The position numbers were made by a program, and so were the translations under genes. 64,000 bases of DNA from Pontibacillus chungwhensis (lineage in GTDB: Bacteria > Bacillota > Bacilli > Bacillales > BH030062), in assembly GCF_030166655.1 (NCBI RefSeq), contig NZ_CP126446.1, positions 2,356,001-2,420,000 of the forward strand. The letters are read 5' to 3'. This document shows, in pieces, positions 1 through 8,678 of this stretch (positions within the stretch are counted from its first letter, which is position 1; every line of letters begins with the position of its first letter). The notes beneath the pieces are model-generated. The model was not told the origin of the DNA, did not search any database, and saw only the letters and a program-made list of their open reading frames with translations.

Positions 1-613
1 TGTCTTTGATGCGGAAAAGTGCTTCGTTCGCCTTACGTAGTTCTTCTTTTAAGTCATTAATTGCTGTACTTCTCTTTGTGAATTCCGGATCAACTTCACT
101 AGCGATATTCACAAATTCTGATGTTTTCTCCATCGCACATGCTACGGGGTTAAGCTGTTCTGTTATAAGTTTTCCGTATTCCACAGGGGCCGTGTATTTC
201 ATATCTTCCAAGATCTGATGCTTAAATACATCGACGTTTCTAAGCGTTCTATCGGGGTCACTTTCCAATGTATATTCTTCTAATTGATTATCTATAAAGT
301 GAAAATAGTCCCCTTCAGCGTTTAAATTACTTTTAAATACTTCTTCAAAAATATCTTCTTCTGAAACACTCTCTTCATGAAAGGCGTACATCCCCATCTT
401 CTGTAATTCAGTATCATAAGCTGAAAATGTAGAGCGCAATGATTTTTTTGCAGCTACCTCTGTTTGGTGCTCCGCAACCATTATTCGAGCAAAGTCGATA
501 AAAACTGCATTGAAAATAAATAACAGCAGGACTACTATGATTAAGTAGATGGAGACAGCTCCGCTTTCATCTCTTATGAACTTTCGTTTTAAATGAAGCA
601 ATGTTCTTCTCAC
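1..613 (-). CDS. TadE/TadG-like pilus assembly protein, C-terminus beyond window
   Basis: Reading the minus strand from GTG at 613 gives an uninterrupted frame of 204 codons that runs off the window edge, so this is the N-terminal part only. A good ribosome site (AAAGAGGTGA) lies about 8 bases upstream. The start has the TadE/G signature: a short basic N-terminus, DESGAVSIY, and one hydrophobic helix (about residues 25-45) ending in FIDFARIMVAEH. The rest is hydrophilic, as expected for an extracytoplasmic pseudopilin-like domain. It is the last gene seen of the Tad/Flp pilus operon and starts 18 bases after the preceding TadE stop. The family is inferred from the N-terminal motif and context; TadG and TadE cannot be separated on this fragment. 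Confidence 0.75.
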   Translation of the reverse strand, partial: MRRTLLHLKRKFIRDESGAVSIYLIIVVLLLFIFNAVFIDFARIMVAEHQTEVAAKKSLRSTFSAYDTELQKMGMYAFHEESVSEEDIFEEVFKSNLNAEGDYFHFIDNQLEEYTLESDPDRTLRNVDVFKHQILEDMKYTAPVEYGKLITEQLNPVACAMEKTSEFVNIASEVDPEFTKRSTAINDLKEELRKANEALFRIKD

Positions 614-631
614 TGTCTTCTCACCTCTTTA

Positions 632-1288
632 TTACCGACTAGATTGATTTCTAAAGTTACTGAATAACGATCTAAAGTTTGGAGTATTTTTAATTTGGTT
701 AACTGCATAAACTGCAAAATCCACATTCCTCATAAATTCCACCGGCTCATTCACTCGCCGCTTGGCGGTTACATCAAGCTGATCAATACCAAATAAATCC
801 TTCGTGAAAGAGGGAATATTAAGAGGACTAATCAGCCTCACTTTGACAAAGTTACCAGTTAAGCCATTTTCGTAAGTGATTGAAGGACGATCTCCAAAGG
901 GCACGGTTCCGATACGAGCTGGGTCAATTTTTTTAGCCTTTACCCCACCATCCCCTATTTCAAGAGAAATTCCAAATTGTTCTAAGAAGTCATTTCCCGT
1001 AAAGCGCCAATATAGCCCATCATCCCCTGGATCATAAGTCGTGTAATCACTCGCTTTAAATTCACCCGTCACCCAATCCTTCTTACTGTTATCCCACGTA
1101 TAAGCAATTCGCTCAGCTATTGTAGTAGCGCTGTAATGCATCATTGCCTTCTGGTAGATCACTAGACTGAAAAAAATTAGGCAAAGGGTTAGGATAAGAA
1201 GCGTCGGGAAGATAATAGATGCTTCTATCGTGAAACTTCCCGACCTGTCTTTCTTAAAGGTTTGGATCTGTTTCATAACTTTCTTCAT
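632..1288 (-). CDS. TadE-like pseudopilin of the Tad pilus
   Basis: 218 residues. The N-terminus carries KKDRSGSFTIEASIIFPTL followed by a long hydrophobic helix (about residues 22-48). This is the classical TadE pattern, in which a G/S-F-T-x-E core precedes the transmembrane helix of a minor pseudopilin. The remaining 170 residues are soluble and presumably extracytoplasmic. GGAGGG sits 5 bases before the ATG. It lies between the Flp pilin and a second TadE/G-like gene on the same strand. Family knowledge: TadE and TadF are pseudopilins processed by the prepilin peptidase TadV, for which no gene is visible in this window. Confidence 0.85.
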   Translation of the reverse strand: MKKVMKQIQTFKKDRSGSFTIEASIIFPTLLILTLCLIFFSLVIYQKAMMHYSATTIAERIAYTWDNSKKDWVTGEFKASDYTTYDPGDDGLYWRFTGNDFLEQFGISLEIGDGGVKAKKIDPARIGTVPFGDRPSITYENGLTGNFVKVRLISPLNIPSFTKDLFGIDQLDVTAKRRVNEPVEFMRNVDFAVYAVNQIKNTPNFRSLFSNFRNQSSR

Positions 1289-1314
1289 ACCATCCCTCCA
1301 AGATAAGCAGGTTA

Positions 1315-1503
1315 TTATTCTTGTTGGAAATCACTGATGTTCTCATCACCGAAGTTGATTAGGTCATTGACCCATCCCATAATGCTATCCCTGAATAAGA
1401 GAGCGATCACGACAATAACAGCGATAATCAACATAATCTCAAGCGTCTGTAGCCCTTCTTCATCATCTTTAAATTGCGTTACCCATTTCATTAAAGTTTC
1501 CAT
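1315..1503 (-). CDS. Flp-type pilin (Flp1-like)
   Basis: 62 residues: a short acidic/basic leader (QFKDDEEGLQTLEIMLIIA) followed by a hydrophobic helix and a short amphipathic tail. The G-x-x-T-x-E motif before the hydrophobic stretch is the Flp pilin/prepilin cleavage context, with the conserved Glu at +5. AGGAGG lies 9 bases before the ATG. This is probably the major structural subunit of the Tad fibre. It is a single copy here, placed after tadC and before the TadE genes. Confidence 0.85.
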   Translation of the reverse strand: METLMKWVTQFKDDEEGLQTLEIMLIIAVIVVIALLFRDSIMGWVNDLINFGDENISDFQQE

Positions 1504-1541
1504 GTATATACCTCCTAAATGTTTTCAAATAATTTAACTGT

Positions 1542-2405
1542 CTACAAGATTGTAATCGCCGGATAGCCGACTATAATCATGACAGCGATAAATATAAGAA
1601 TTAGGGGAAAGACTAATTTAGAAGAAGCTTCCTCCCCTTTTGTTTTTGAGATGTTTTTCCTTTTCTCCCACAGGTCTTGAGAGAGTTCACGCAGCGCTAG
1701 AATTAAATCTTGTCCACCTTTTCGGTAGTTTAATAGAATCGTTGTCGTGAATATAGAAACCTCCTGGATCCCGACCTTCTTACTCAAATCATTCATCACC
1801 TGATGAAATGGTTCATTACTCGTTAACTTGTTTACGGTGTCTCTTAATTCTTTATAGAGAGGTGAGTTTTTATCTTTGGTGCTTGAGACACAATGAACGA
1901 GCGCTCGCTGAACCGTTTCACCGGCATTTACGAGGAGGATAATTTTGTTCACCACTTCCGGGAGTTCGGTTAAAATTTGATCCTTCCGTTCTTTCTCTTC
2001 GTTACTAAGCTTTTGAACAAGGACAAAAGGGATCATAATCGTAAAGACCATCCCTGCAATGAAAAGTGTCAAATCTCCATTAGCAAGGAGTGCGACAAGG
2101 GTGCTCCCTAATAAGCAAACCAAAACGGTAGATATAAGCTGGGCCAGATACATTTTCGTATACATCAGCGCTTGTCTATGACCGTGTATACTGATCATCC
2201 GCTTCTGGATAAAAGAGATTTGCCCATACATCCTCTCCATAATTTGAAAGTAATCGATCAAATATAAAGAAACAGGAGCCATAAAATTTAGCTGAAAGTC
2301 TGTTCCAAATTGCTCTACAAACCGGTTGTACCGCTTGCCAGCTTTCAAGGAAAGAACAAAATACATCATTATAATGACGAGCGTCGCTATACCAAATCCA
2401 ATCAT
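1542..2405 (-). CDS. TadC-like type II secretion system F protein
   Basis: 287 residues with transmembrane helices at the N-terminus, around 95-130 and at the C-terminus. A cytoplasmic T2SSF domain (about 135-260) contains the TELPEVVNKIILLVNAGET and RKGGQDLILALRELS segments. TadC pairs with TadB to form the inner-membrane platform on which the CpaF ATPase acts during Flp pilus extrusion. The ATG follows AAGGTGTGAG and lies 4 bases after the tadB stop, so translation is probably coupled. Confidence 0.87.
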   Translation of the reverse strand: MIGFGIATLVIIMMYFVLSLKAGKRYNRFVEQFGTDFQLNFMAPVSLYLIDYFQIMERMYGQISFIQKRMISIHGHRQALMYTKMYLAQLISTVLVCLLGSTLVALLANGDLTLFIAGMVFTIMIPFVLVQKLSNEEKERKDQILTELPEVVNKIILLVNAGETVQRALVHCVSSTKDKNSPLYKELRDTVNKLTSNEPFHQVMNDLSKKVGIQEVSIFTTTILLNYRKGGQDLILALRELSQDLWEKRKNISKTKGEEASSKLVFPLILIFIAVMIIVGYPAITIL

Positions 2406-2409
2406 AGAC

Positions 2410-3369
2410 TCACACCTTAATATTCATTATCTTTTGGCTGAGCCAATAAGAGAGAACTAATAATCCTAAGCATACAGTCATGACGATCGGCCCCATATTC
2501 TCCCACTCATATAAGGGTTTCATATAGTCACCAGCGCTATATTTCAATAACAGAATCATTCCAATTGGAGCGATACTCAATACCCTCGACTCAAACCGCT
2601 TCTGCGCTACCATTACGGATACTTCTTGTTGAATGTCAATCTTCTCTGAAATAATATCTGAGGTTCGCCGAATCACCTCAACCAGGTTTCCACCCGTTCG
2701 TTTACAAGTAATAAAGATATCTGAGAAATTCTGAATATCTTCGATGTCTGACCTTCTACTAAAATCCTGAATTGCTCGCTCAATGGTTTCTCCATTCTCG
2801 ACACGCCTGTTAATCACTTCAAATTCATGGATGATATAGGTGTTAGGATCTGGGTATAACAATTTCAAATCATTTACAACTTCAATAAAACTATTCTCAA
2901 TCGATCGACCCGCTGCTAAAGAGGACGATAAGCTTGCAATTGCCTCTTTAAACTGAAGACTCAGTTTGTCTTTACGTTTTCTGAGGAGCTTTTTTTTCTG
3001 CGCGAAAGGATAAACCAGACCAAAAGCCCCCAAAAAAATAGTCATGATATAGCTGTCGTAGAACAATTTTCCCAATATTCCGAATACTATTGACGCAAGT
3101 ACACCGAAAAAGATGAATTCTTTAAGACTTAGTTTGTACTTGGAATAGTCAATCAAGTGACTAGATTCAACATCATCTTCTTGTTTAAACTTCTCCAGAC
3201 TATAAAATAGCGTCTTAAATTTCTTCTCTTTCAGAGCTTCTTCTTCCTGATTCCGCCGTTTTTCTTCCTGGGCATTTTGTCTTTCTTTTCGTTTACGACT
3301 CGTAACCTTCCAAATATAGATGCCAACAAGGGCAATTAGTAGAATGACGAGAATACTATCAACCTTCAT
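2410..3369 (-). CDS. TadB-like type II secretion system F protein
   Basis: 319 residues: an N-terminal transmembrane helix, a highly charged cytoplasmic stretch (about 25-60, rich in K, R and E), two helices near 85-120, then a T2SSF domain with SLSSSLAAGRSIENSF and CKRTGGNLVEVIRRTS, and a C-terminal helix pair. This matches TadB of Tad systems. The ATG has AGGAGGTGAAGTC upstream. It lies between the CpaF ATPase and TadC, the usual order. Confidence 0.87.
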   Translation of the reverse strand: MKVDSILVILLIALVGIYIWKVTSRKRKERQNAQEEKRRNQEEEALKEKKFKTLFYSLEKFKQEDDVESSHLIDYSKYKLSLKEFIFFGVLASIVFGILGKLFYDSYIMTIFLGAFGLVYPFAQKKKLLRKRKDKLSLQFKEAIASLSSSLAAGRSIENSFIEVVNDLKLLYPDPNTYIIHEFEVINRRVENGETIERAIQDFSRRSDIEDIQNFSDIFITCKRTGGNLVEVIRRTSDIISEKIDIQQEVSVMVAQKRFESRVLSIAPIGMILLLKYSAGDYMKPLYEWENMGPIVMTVCLGLLVLSYWLSQKIMNIKV

Positions 3370-3390
3370 GACTTCACCTCCTGTGACTCA

Positions 3391-4614
3391 TTACAAGGAA
3401 ACCCCGGCTAATTTCAACTTAGATTCACTGTGAAGCACATTACCCGTTGGCTGTAAAGAACCTATAACCTCACCATCTGGTCCTTCTGATTCCTCGATAA
3501 ATTCATATAAAGGGTTTAATACAATTTCTCCGTCTTGAACCCCTATCATTTCACTAATCGCGACAACTTTCCTGGAATGATCCCTCAGACGGGCGAGGTG
3601 AATCATAATATCAATCGCTGAACTGATTTGTTTCCGAATCACTTCAACAGGGAGATGAGCTCCGCTTAATACCATCGTCTCGAGCCTGCTTAACATATCT
3701 TTCGTTGAGTTGGCATGCCCGGTAGAGATCGAGCCATCATGGCCTGTGTTCATGGCCTGTAGCATATCAAGTGCTTCAGCACCACGAACCTCCCCCACTA
3801 CAATTCGGTCCGGCCTCATTCGGAGCGATGTTTTAATTAAATCTCTGATTGATATTTCACCACGCCCCTCCGTATTCGCATTTCGAGTTTCTAGACTTAC
3901 TAAGTTCGGGACGCTTTGAACTTGCAGCTCTGCAGAATCCTCGATTGTAATAATACGTTCTTCTTTTGGAACAAAGTTTGATAACACATTTAAGAAAGTT
4001 GTTTTACCAGACCCTGTACCTCCACCAATGAAAATATTGTATTTAGAGGCGACAAGCTTATGGAGAAATTCTGATGCCTCAACGGAAATAGAGTCATACT
4101 CAATCAAATCATCAATCGTCAGCGGCTTAGCAGGGAATTTACGTATAGTCATCACAGGTCCTGCCAATGCAATTGGCGGTAAAACGACATTAACACGGGA
4201 CCCATCTTGTAGCCTGGCATCGACAATCGGAGAAGATTCATTAACCACACGGTCCACCTTCGATACGATCGCTTGAATGATATCTTCAAGTTTTTGCTCG
4301 CTTTCAAAGGCCGTCTCGACTTTCTCGGTCTCCCCGCCCCGTTCGATGAAAATTTCTTTATGGTTATTTACCATAATCTCTGTAATCGTCGGATCATTGA
4401 TATAAGGCTGAAGAACATCATATCCTCTGAAAGCATGATAGATACGGTCTACAAGCCACTTCATATCTTCTGTTTTTATATATTCTTTGTGAGCATATTG
4501 GAAAACAGCTTGTTCAATGTACTCTACTAGCTCTTCATTTGAGATGGAGTGCATTAAATCAAGCGTTTCTCGAAGCTCTACTATCAGTTGTTTCACGACC
4601 TTCTCATCAACCAA
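3391..4614 (-). CDS. cpaF: CpaF/TadA secretion ATPase
   Basis: 407 residues of the CpaF branch of secretion ATPases. Visible motifs are Walker A GGGTGSGKTT (about 200), the acidic Asp box region IITIEDSAELQ, the Walker B region RMRPDRIVVGEVRGAEALD, and the His box MNTGHDGSISTGHAN. It powers Flp pilus assembly from the cytoplasmic face of TadB/TadC. Translation starts at TTG and the reading frame overlaps the upstream CpaE-like stop by 8 bases, a sign of coupling. All catalytic motifs are intact. Confidence 0.95.
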   Translation of the reverse strand: MVDEKVVKQLIVELRETLDLMHSISNEELVEYIEQAVFQYAHKEYIKTEDMKWLVDRIYHAFRGYDVLQPYINDPTITEIMVNNHKEIFIERGGETEKVETAFESEQKLEDIIQAIVSKVDRVVNESSPIVDARLQDGSRVNVVLPPIALAGPVMTIRKFPAKPLTIDDLIEYDSISVEASEFLHKLVASKYNIFIGGGTGSGKTTFLNVLSNFVPKEERIITIEDSAELQVQSVPNLVSLETRNANTEGRGEISIRDLIKTSLRMRPDRIVVGEVRGAEALDMLQAMNTGHDGSISTGHANSTKDMLSRLETMVLSGAHLPVEVIRKQISSAIDIMIHLARLRDHSRKVVAISEMIGVQDGEIVLNPLYEFIEESEGPDGEVIGSLQPTGNVLHSESKLKLAGVSL

Positions 4615-5722
4615 GCCTCACACCATCCTCTACGTCCTGTTCAACAATAAGCTGGAGAATGTGTTGTGGAAATATAGAAGTTGTCGTCACCGGGCGTCCT
4701 GACGTTAGGTTCTTCCATCCTTTCATTTCTGGAAGTTTGACATGAACAGGGACATTAAACCGTTCAAACTCGACCGGCAATTCACGACTATAGCCATTCA
4801 GAATGAAAAATGTTTTCTCCTCGAGGTTGACCTTCTCTCCATATAGCTGTGAAGAAAAGGTTAGAGAGTGATTTGTTTTGTGGAAATCTTTAACATCAAT
4901 ATTTAATACCCAAAGAAGCAAATCAGAAACCTCTATCGCCTTTTTTGTGTGAGATTGAAGCTGTGAATCAAGATCCATCACGATAAAATCATAGCGGTCT
5001 GAATGCACGAGAGAATCGAGAATCGTTTGGACATGATCCCCTGTCAGTTCCTTGACCTCCAAAGGGTTCACCGCAACATCGAAATAATCGACTCCATTAT
5101 AAGGATCACGTTTAATTAAGTGGTCAAGTTTTGAGCCAAGAAGCTCTGGCTTTTCCTTAGCATAATAATAGAGCTGAATCGTATGCTCATCTTCTGGAGA
5201 TTGAAAAAAGAGCGAAGTTCCATTAACAAGTTCTAGATTGAAATAAAAAACCTTATAACCTAGTAACGTCAGCTGCCTGCTTAGATTAACTGAAAGTGAT
5301 GTTTTGCCTGTTCCTCCAAGAGCTGAATGAAAGGAAAGTAACTTCGCTTTCTGATGACCTGCTGATAAGCTTGTCTGGAACTCCTCGAAATAAACAGACA
5401 AGATGTAGGAGAATAAGTGATGAGTCGGTTGGTATTTATAAACTCCTCGTTCCCCTACAGGGTTTCTTGTATCTTCCTCTAAAAGGAAAAGGAGATCAGC
5501 TTGATGGACGAAAGAATCGCTCCCCCATTTCGCATACACATCTTCAGACACAAGCCCAATATGAATGACCGGGTCTTTCTTCAGAAATTGATTTAACGTC
5601 TCCTTCGATGTAAAGGTTCTTAGGTTCACTTTGTCATGTATTTCTGATGTTCGAACATATCTGGAGATATAATTGGCATATTCAAGATTTGTGTCGACCA
5701 AAATAAGCTGTATTTTATTCAA
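4607..5722 (-). CDS. CpaE/TadZ-like localisation ATPase
   Basis: 371 residues. Residues 1-100 look like the degenerate receiver domain of CpaE/TadZ. The MinD/ParA-type ATPase follows, with the P-loop ALGGTGKTSLSVNLSRQL near 135 and DFIVMDLDSQ as Walker B. The P-loop reads LGGTGKTS where the deviant Walker A has KGGxGKT(T/S), so the signature lysine is absent while the catalytic GKT is kept. TadZ/CpaE proteins position Tad pili at poles or foci. The start is TTG with GGAGGAGG upstream. It is first in the operon, behind a likely promoter at 5741-5769. Confidence 0.82.
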   Translation of the reverse strand: MNKIQLILVDTNLEYANYISRYVRTSEIHDKVNLRTFTSKETLNQFLKKDPVIHIGLVSEDVYAKWGSDSFVHQADLLFLLEEDTRNPVGERGVYKYQPTHHLFSYILSVYFEEFQTSLSAGHQKAKLLSFHSALGGTGKTSLSVNLSRQLTLLGYKVFYFNLELVNGTSLFFQSPEDEHTIQLYYYAKEKPELLGSKLDHLIKRDPYNGVDYFDVAVNPLEVKELTGDHVQTILDSLVHSDRYDFIVMDLDSQLQSHTKKAIEVSDLLLWVLNIDVKDFHKTNHSLTFSSQLYGEKVNLEEKTFFILNGYSRELPVEFERFNVPVHVKLPEMKGWKNLTSGRPVTTTSIFPQHILQLIVEQDVEDGVRLG

Positions 5723-5740
5723 GAAGCCTCCTCCATTTCC

Positions 5741-5769
5741 TATAACAGTCTTTTATACATTTCTGTCAA
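5741..5769 (-). promoter_or_regulatory. Putative sigma-A promoter of the tad operon
   Basis: On the minus strand TTGACA (5764-5769) is followed after 17 bases by GTTATA (5741-5746), about 20 bases before the CpaE-like start. The -35 is perfect and the -10 is weak, which fits a promoter that needs activation. Confidence 0.45.
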
Positions 5770-5840
5770 ATATCGCTAAATGGTTCGATAAGAATATAAC
5801 AAATTACCAAAGATTTTACTTGAAAATGCCCGAAAATCAG

Positions 5841-5858
5841 GAAAATACTACTATTTTC
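5841..5858. promoter_or_regulatory. Palindrome upstream of the tad promoter
   Basis: GAAAATACTACTATTTTC has perfect 7-base arms around a 4-base centre and lies about 75 bases upstream of the -35 box, inside the AT-rich 316-base gap between the tad operon and the AI-2E transporter gene. It could be an operator or an AT-rich ComK-like site; nothing here decides which. Confidence 0.3.
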
Positions 5859-6005
5859 GACTTTTTTGTCTGGTAAAATCCTAACAGGGAATTTGTGGGT
5901 CAAATCGAGCACCTTTCCTGTTATCTCGGTGCCAAGATACTCGAATACGTTAGATTATGAAAAATATTTATTGACCTTATGAGGATGGGCCTAGAGACCT
6001 AATCA

Positions 6006-6034
6006 CAAAAAAACCAGCCCCTTTAAGGACTGGT
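6006..6034 (-). terminator. Rho-independent terminator of the AI-2E transporter gene
   Basis: On the minus strand an 8-bp stem (ACCAGTCC/GGGCTGGT, one G-T pair) is followed by seven T residues, directly after the stop of the gene ending at 6040. Confidence 0.85.
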
Positions 6035-6039
6035 TTCGA

Positions 6040-7134
6040 TTAAGACTTTTTCGTTTTAAAAACATCCCGGAATAACCACTCCGTGTCGACTTCTTCAGAC
6101 ACGGTTTTAAAAATGACTTTAATGACGGAATAAAGCGGTATGGCGATCAGCATTCCAATAAAACCGTATAAGGCTGAAGCTACAACGAGTAATAAAATAA
6201 TGGTAATCGGGTGAATATTAAGTCGCTTACCGAGGACAAGGGGAGCGACAAGGTTCCCTTCTAATTGCTGAACAACTACAAGAGCAATAATAACATATAA
6301 GGCCATTGCCGGATCCTGAGTTAGCGATACGATAAGAGCTGGTAAAACCCCAATAATCGGACCGAAGAAAGGAACAACCGCTGTAAGGGAAACAAAAATA
6401 GCAAGAATTAGTGCATAGTCAAGTCCAAGAATCAAATAACTAATATACATCAAAATACCATCTACTAGTGCTACAATAACTTGACCTGTAATATAAGCTG
6501 ACACCGTCTCACTAATTCTTCTCAGCACTTCTTTCCCCTTAGGATTATGCCGATCAGGTATAAACTGTAGTAGATAAGGTATGAACTTATGATCATCTTT
6601 TAAGAAATAGAATAAGACGAAAGGTACGATAACTAAAACTGTAGTGGCTCCTGTTATAGCTGAGATCACCTGCATCACATTATCACCTAGTGATTGAAGG
6701 ACTTCGGATGCTCCACTACTTACTTTTTGTCGTATGTTTTCTACAGAGACCATACCCATATCATTCTTTTCGATTGTCTTTTGAGCTTCTTCAGCAGATT
6801 TCTTTAACTGCTTCGGAAGCTTAGAGCTGATGTTCTTGATCTGTTCTTGAATCGTACCAGCAAGGAAATAAATTGAAGCGTAAAGAGCGGTTGCAATAGA
6901 TAAAAACACAGTAAGTATAGCAGTTGTTTTATTCATAATTCTGGTTTTCGTTAATTTCGACACAATCGGTCTTAAAATATAAAATAAGAATCCTGCAATG
7001 AGTATAGGGTAAAAGAGCGATTTAAGTATCGTCTTAATTGGACCAAAAAAACCTAACAGTTCAAGGATGTAAAGACCAATCAAAACAATTACGGTTCCTG
7101 TTGCGTACTTAAAAAATGGATGTTTAAACCACAT
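6040..7134 (-). CDS. AI-2E family transporter (PerM/TqsA-like)
   Basis: 364 residues, about eight transmembrane helices. It shows the family's layout: an N-terminal helix pair, a charged central region (TIQEQIKNISSKLPKQL), then the conserved C-terminal half with GLDYALILAIFVSLTAVVP, FFGPIIGVLPA and LNIHPITIILLLV. I chose the ATG at 7134 because AAAGGAGG lies 6 bases upstream. An in-frame start 33 bases earlier has no ribosome site. Members include the quorum-signal exporter TqsA and Na+/H+ antiporter-like proteins, so the substrate is undetermined. It is monocistronic. Confidence 0.85.
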   Translation of the reverse strand: MWFKHPFFKYATGTVIVLIGLYILELLGFFGPIKTILKSLFYPILIAGFLFYILRPIVSKLTKTRIMNKTTAILTVFLSIATALYASIYFLAGTIQEQIKNISSKLPKQLKKSAEEAQKTIEKNDMGMVSVENIRQKVSSGASEVLQSLGDNVMQVISAITGATTVLVIVPFVLFYFLKDDHKFIPYLLQFIPDRHNPKGKEVLRRISETVSAYITGQVIVALVDGILMYISYLILGLDYALILAIFVSLTAVVPFFGPIIGVLPALIVSLTQDPAMALYVIIALVVVQQLEGNLVAPLVLGKRLNIHPITIILLLVVASALYGFIGMLIAIPLYSVIKVIFKTVSEEVDTEWLFRDVFKTKKS

Positions 7135-7313
7135 ATAATTCCTCCTTTTTTGGGACGCTAATCCCATTTTGTCGCAAAATTTGTAGAAATTTTTGTTGTT
7201 TAATTCTGTTTAAATGACGGTATAAACTACTAAATGACCAGAGTTGTTTATGCACTGTTGAATCGTTTCCCTTGCTTTTGTTTGTTTTTCAATCAAAAAG
7301 GAGGAGAATCAAT

Positions 7314-7415
7314 ATGAAAATTAAAGCTGCTAGTTGGAACATGTTAACCCCTCAGGATAAGTTATCGATCCTAAAAGCCATAAGCCAACGTCCTATTGTT
7401 GCTAAAAGTGCCTAA
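7314..7415 (+). CDS. Small peptide with strong ribosome site, function unknown
   Basis: 33 codons starting at ATG 7314, behind an excellent site (AAAAAGGAGGAGAATCAAT). The product begins MKIKAASWNMLTPQDK and ends QRPIVAKSA. It is basic, without a transmembrane segment or obvious signal peptide. It lies alone in a gap of about 640 bases. No clear hairpin follows on this strand. I do not recognise a family. The support is the ribosome site and clean frame only. Confidence 0.4.
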   Translation: MKIKAASWNMLTPQDKLSILKAISQRPIVAKSA

Positions 7416-7511
7416 CTTTCAATTGACCTGGATTGTCTCAGCCTAACTTTTGTTTTACCTAAATAGCTTCTTTAGAAACCTATAGATTAAAATCTCACTA
7501 AAAATTTTCAT

Positions 7512-7540
7512 AAAAAAACAGGCGATCGGAATCACCTGTT
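7512..7540 (-). terminator. Terminator of the PadR-DUF1700-DUF4097 operon
   Basis: A minus-strand 10-bp stem (AACAGGTGAT/ATCGCCTGTT, one G-T pair) with TCCG loop, followed by seven T residues. It lies about 240 bases after the DUF4097 stop. The stretch 7541-7778 between them shows no convincing gene. Confidence 0.75.
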
Positions 7541-7778
7541 ACAATGCTCACGATATAAAGTTTGCTCGAACATAGATAGTGTTCATAATGTAAAATAAAT
7601 CCTTCATCAGGCTCACCGCTTCTTGAATGATAGAATCTTAGAAAGGATGGTCGAACAAGAAGGTCAGCCCTTTTTTATCCCTATTTCACTTTCATATACA
7701 TTCGAACCCACTGTAAATGTCCCATGTAGGATCTTCTTATGATCATTAACCATTCTTTCTTCCACATTCATTTTAATG

Positions 7779-8678
7779 TTATTGAGCGCTGAAATCTCCT
7801 GAACTCGTGTGTATTTCAATGCGCTGATCTCCATTTCCTTTTTGTCCAACAACTTCGTGTTCTGCCTTACGATCGTATTCAACCCCATCAAGGTTCACAC
7901 GTTCATCACCAGAACTGGATTGATACTCTATAGAATAGGAATTCGGTACTTGTTCAAAATCTAAATGTACATCCCCACTTGATGTTTTGAGGATAAGATC
8001 ACCTTTCAATGTTAAAACGCGATAATCGATCGTTCCAGATGAAGAGTCTCCGATGATATCTACCACATTTACACCTTTACCCATTACATCCCCGCTGCTT
8101 GTATCCGTATCTATTCGATCGGCACTCACCTTTGTTAAATAAATGCTCCCGCTTGATGAACGTGTAACAAGTTTCTCAGAAGACGTAATTTCTTTAAGTT
8201 CAATATCTCCTGAACTTGTCTTTAGCTGTAACCGTTTCGCTTGCTGTTTAAGAACCACAACATCACCAGAAGAAGAGGATCCATTTATCGTTTCATACAG
8301 TTTCTCTGGTACTTTTACGGTAAGCTTTAAATCTCTTTGTAACAGACCAAATTGGAAGCCTAGTAGATCTTTTTGGCGAAGCTTAATAGAAAGCTCATTG
8401 CCTTCTTCCTTCGTCGTTAACTCGTAATCTTCCCACACCCCTTTACTTGCATGCCCGCCCCACTGAACGTAAATGGATTGATCTTCACTTGGTTCAATAT
8501 AAATATCCGCAGATGAAGTATCCACATGAAATGTGTCAATCGTACTTCCATTAAAAGACTTCTCTTCAAACACTTCTATGGTTTCTTTTGTAAAAGCGCC
8601 TGTAACTTGAAGCGACGCAACGGTTCCTACAATTCCAATGATAAACAGTAGAATCACCCATCTTAGAAAGGTTCTCAC
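7779..8678 (-). CDS. DUF4097 (LiaG-like) beta-helix membrane-anchored protein
   Basis: 299 residues: one N-terminal transmembrane helix (about 7-27), then a repetitive extracytoplasmic domain in which SSGD/SSGT/SSGS motifs recur about every 20 residues (KTSSGDIEL, DTSSGDVMG, KTSSGDVHL, HTSSGDFSAQ at the end). This is the DUF4097 repeat, expected to form a right-handed beta-helix. The GTG start overlaps the DUF1700 stop (GCGTGA), with GGGGGAG upstream. DUF1700-DUF4097 pairs behind PadR regulators are common in Firmicutes and are related to cell-envelope stress modules such as lia. The biochemical role is unknown. Confidence 0.85.
   Translation of the reverse strand: MRTFLRWVILLFIIGIVGTVASLQVTGAFTKETIEVFEEKSFNGSTIDTFHVDTSSADIYIEPSEDQSIYVQWGGHASKGVWEDYELTTKEEGNELSIKLRQKDLLGFQFGLLQRDLKLTVKVPEKLYETINGSSSSGDVVVLKQQAKRLQLKTSSGDIELKEITSSEKLVTRSSSGSIYLTKVSADRIDTDTSSGDVMGKGVNVVDIIGDSSSGTIDYRVLTLKGDLILKTSSGDVHLDFEQVPNSYSIEYQSSSGDERVNLDGVEYDRKAEHEVVGQKGNGDQRIEIHTSSGDFSAQ

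Noticed and set aside
7664-7891. 75-codon minus-strand frame overlapping the end of the DUF4097 gene
   Set aside because: The DUF4097 protein ends naturally in an SSGD repeat, the frame lacks a ribosome site, and no family is visible; not supported as a gene or frameshift continuation.
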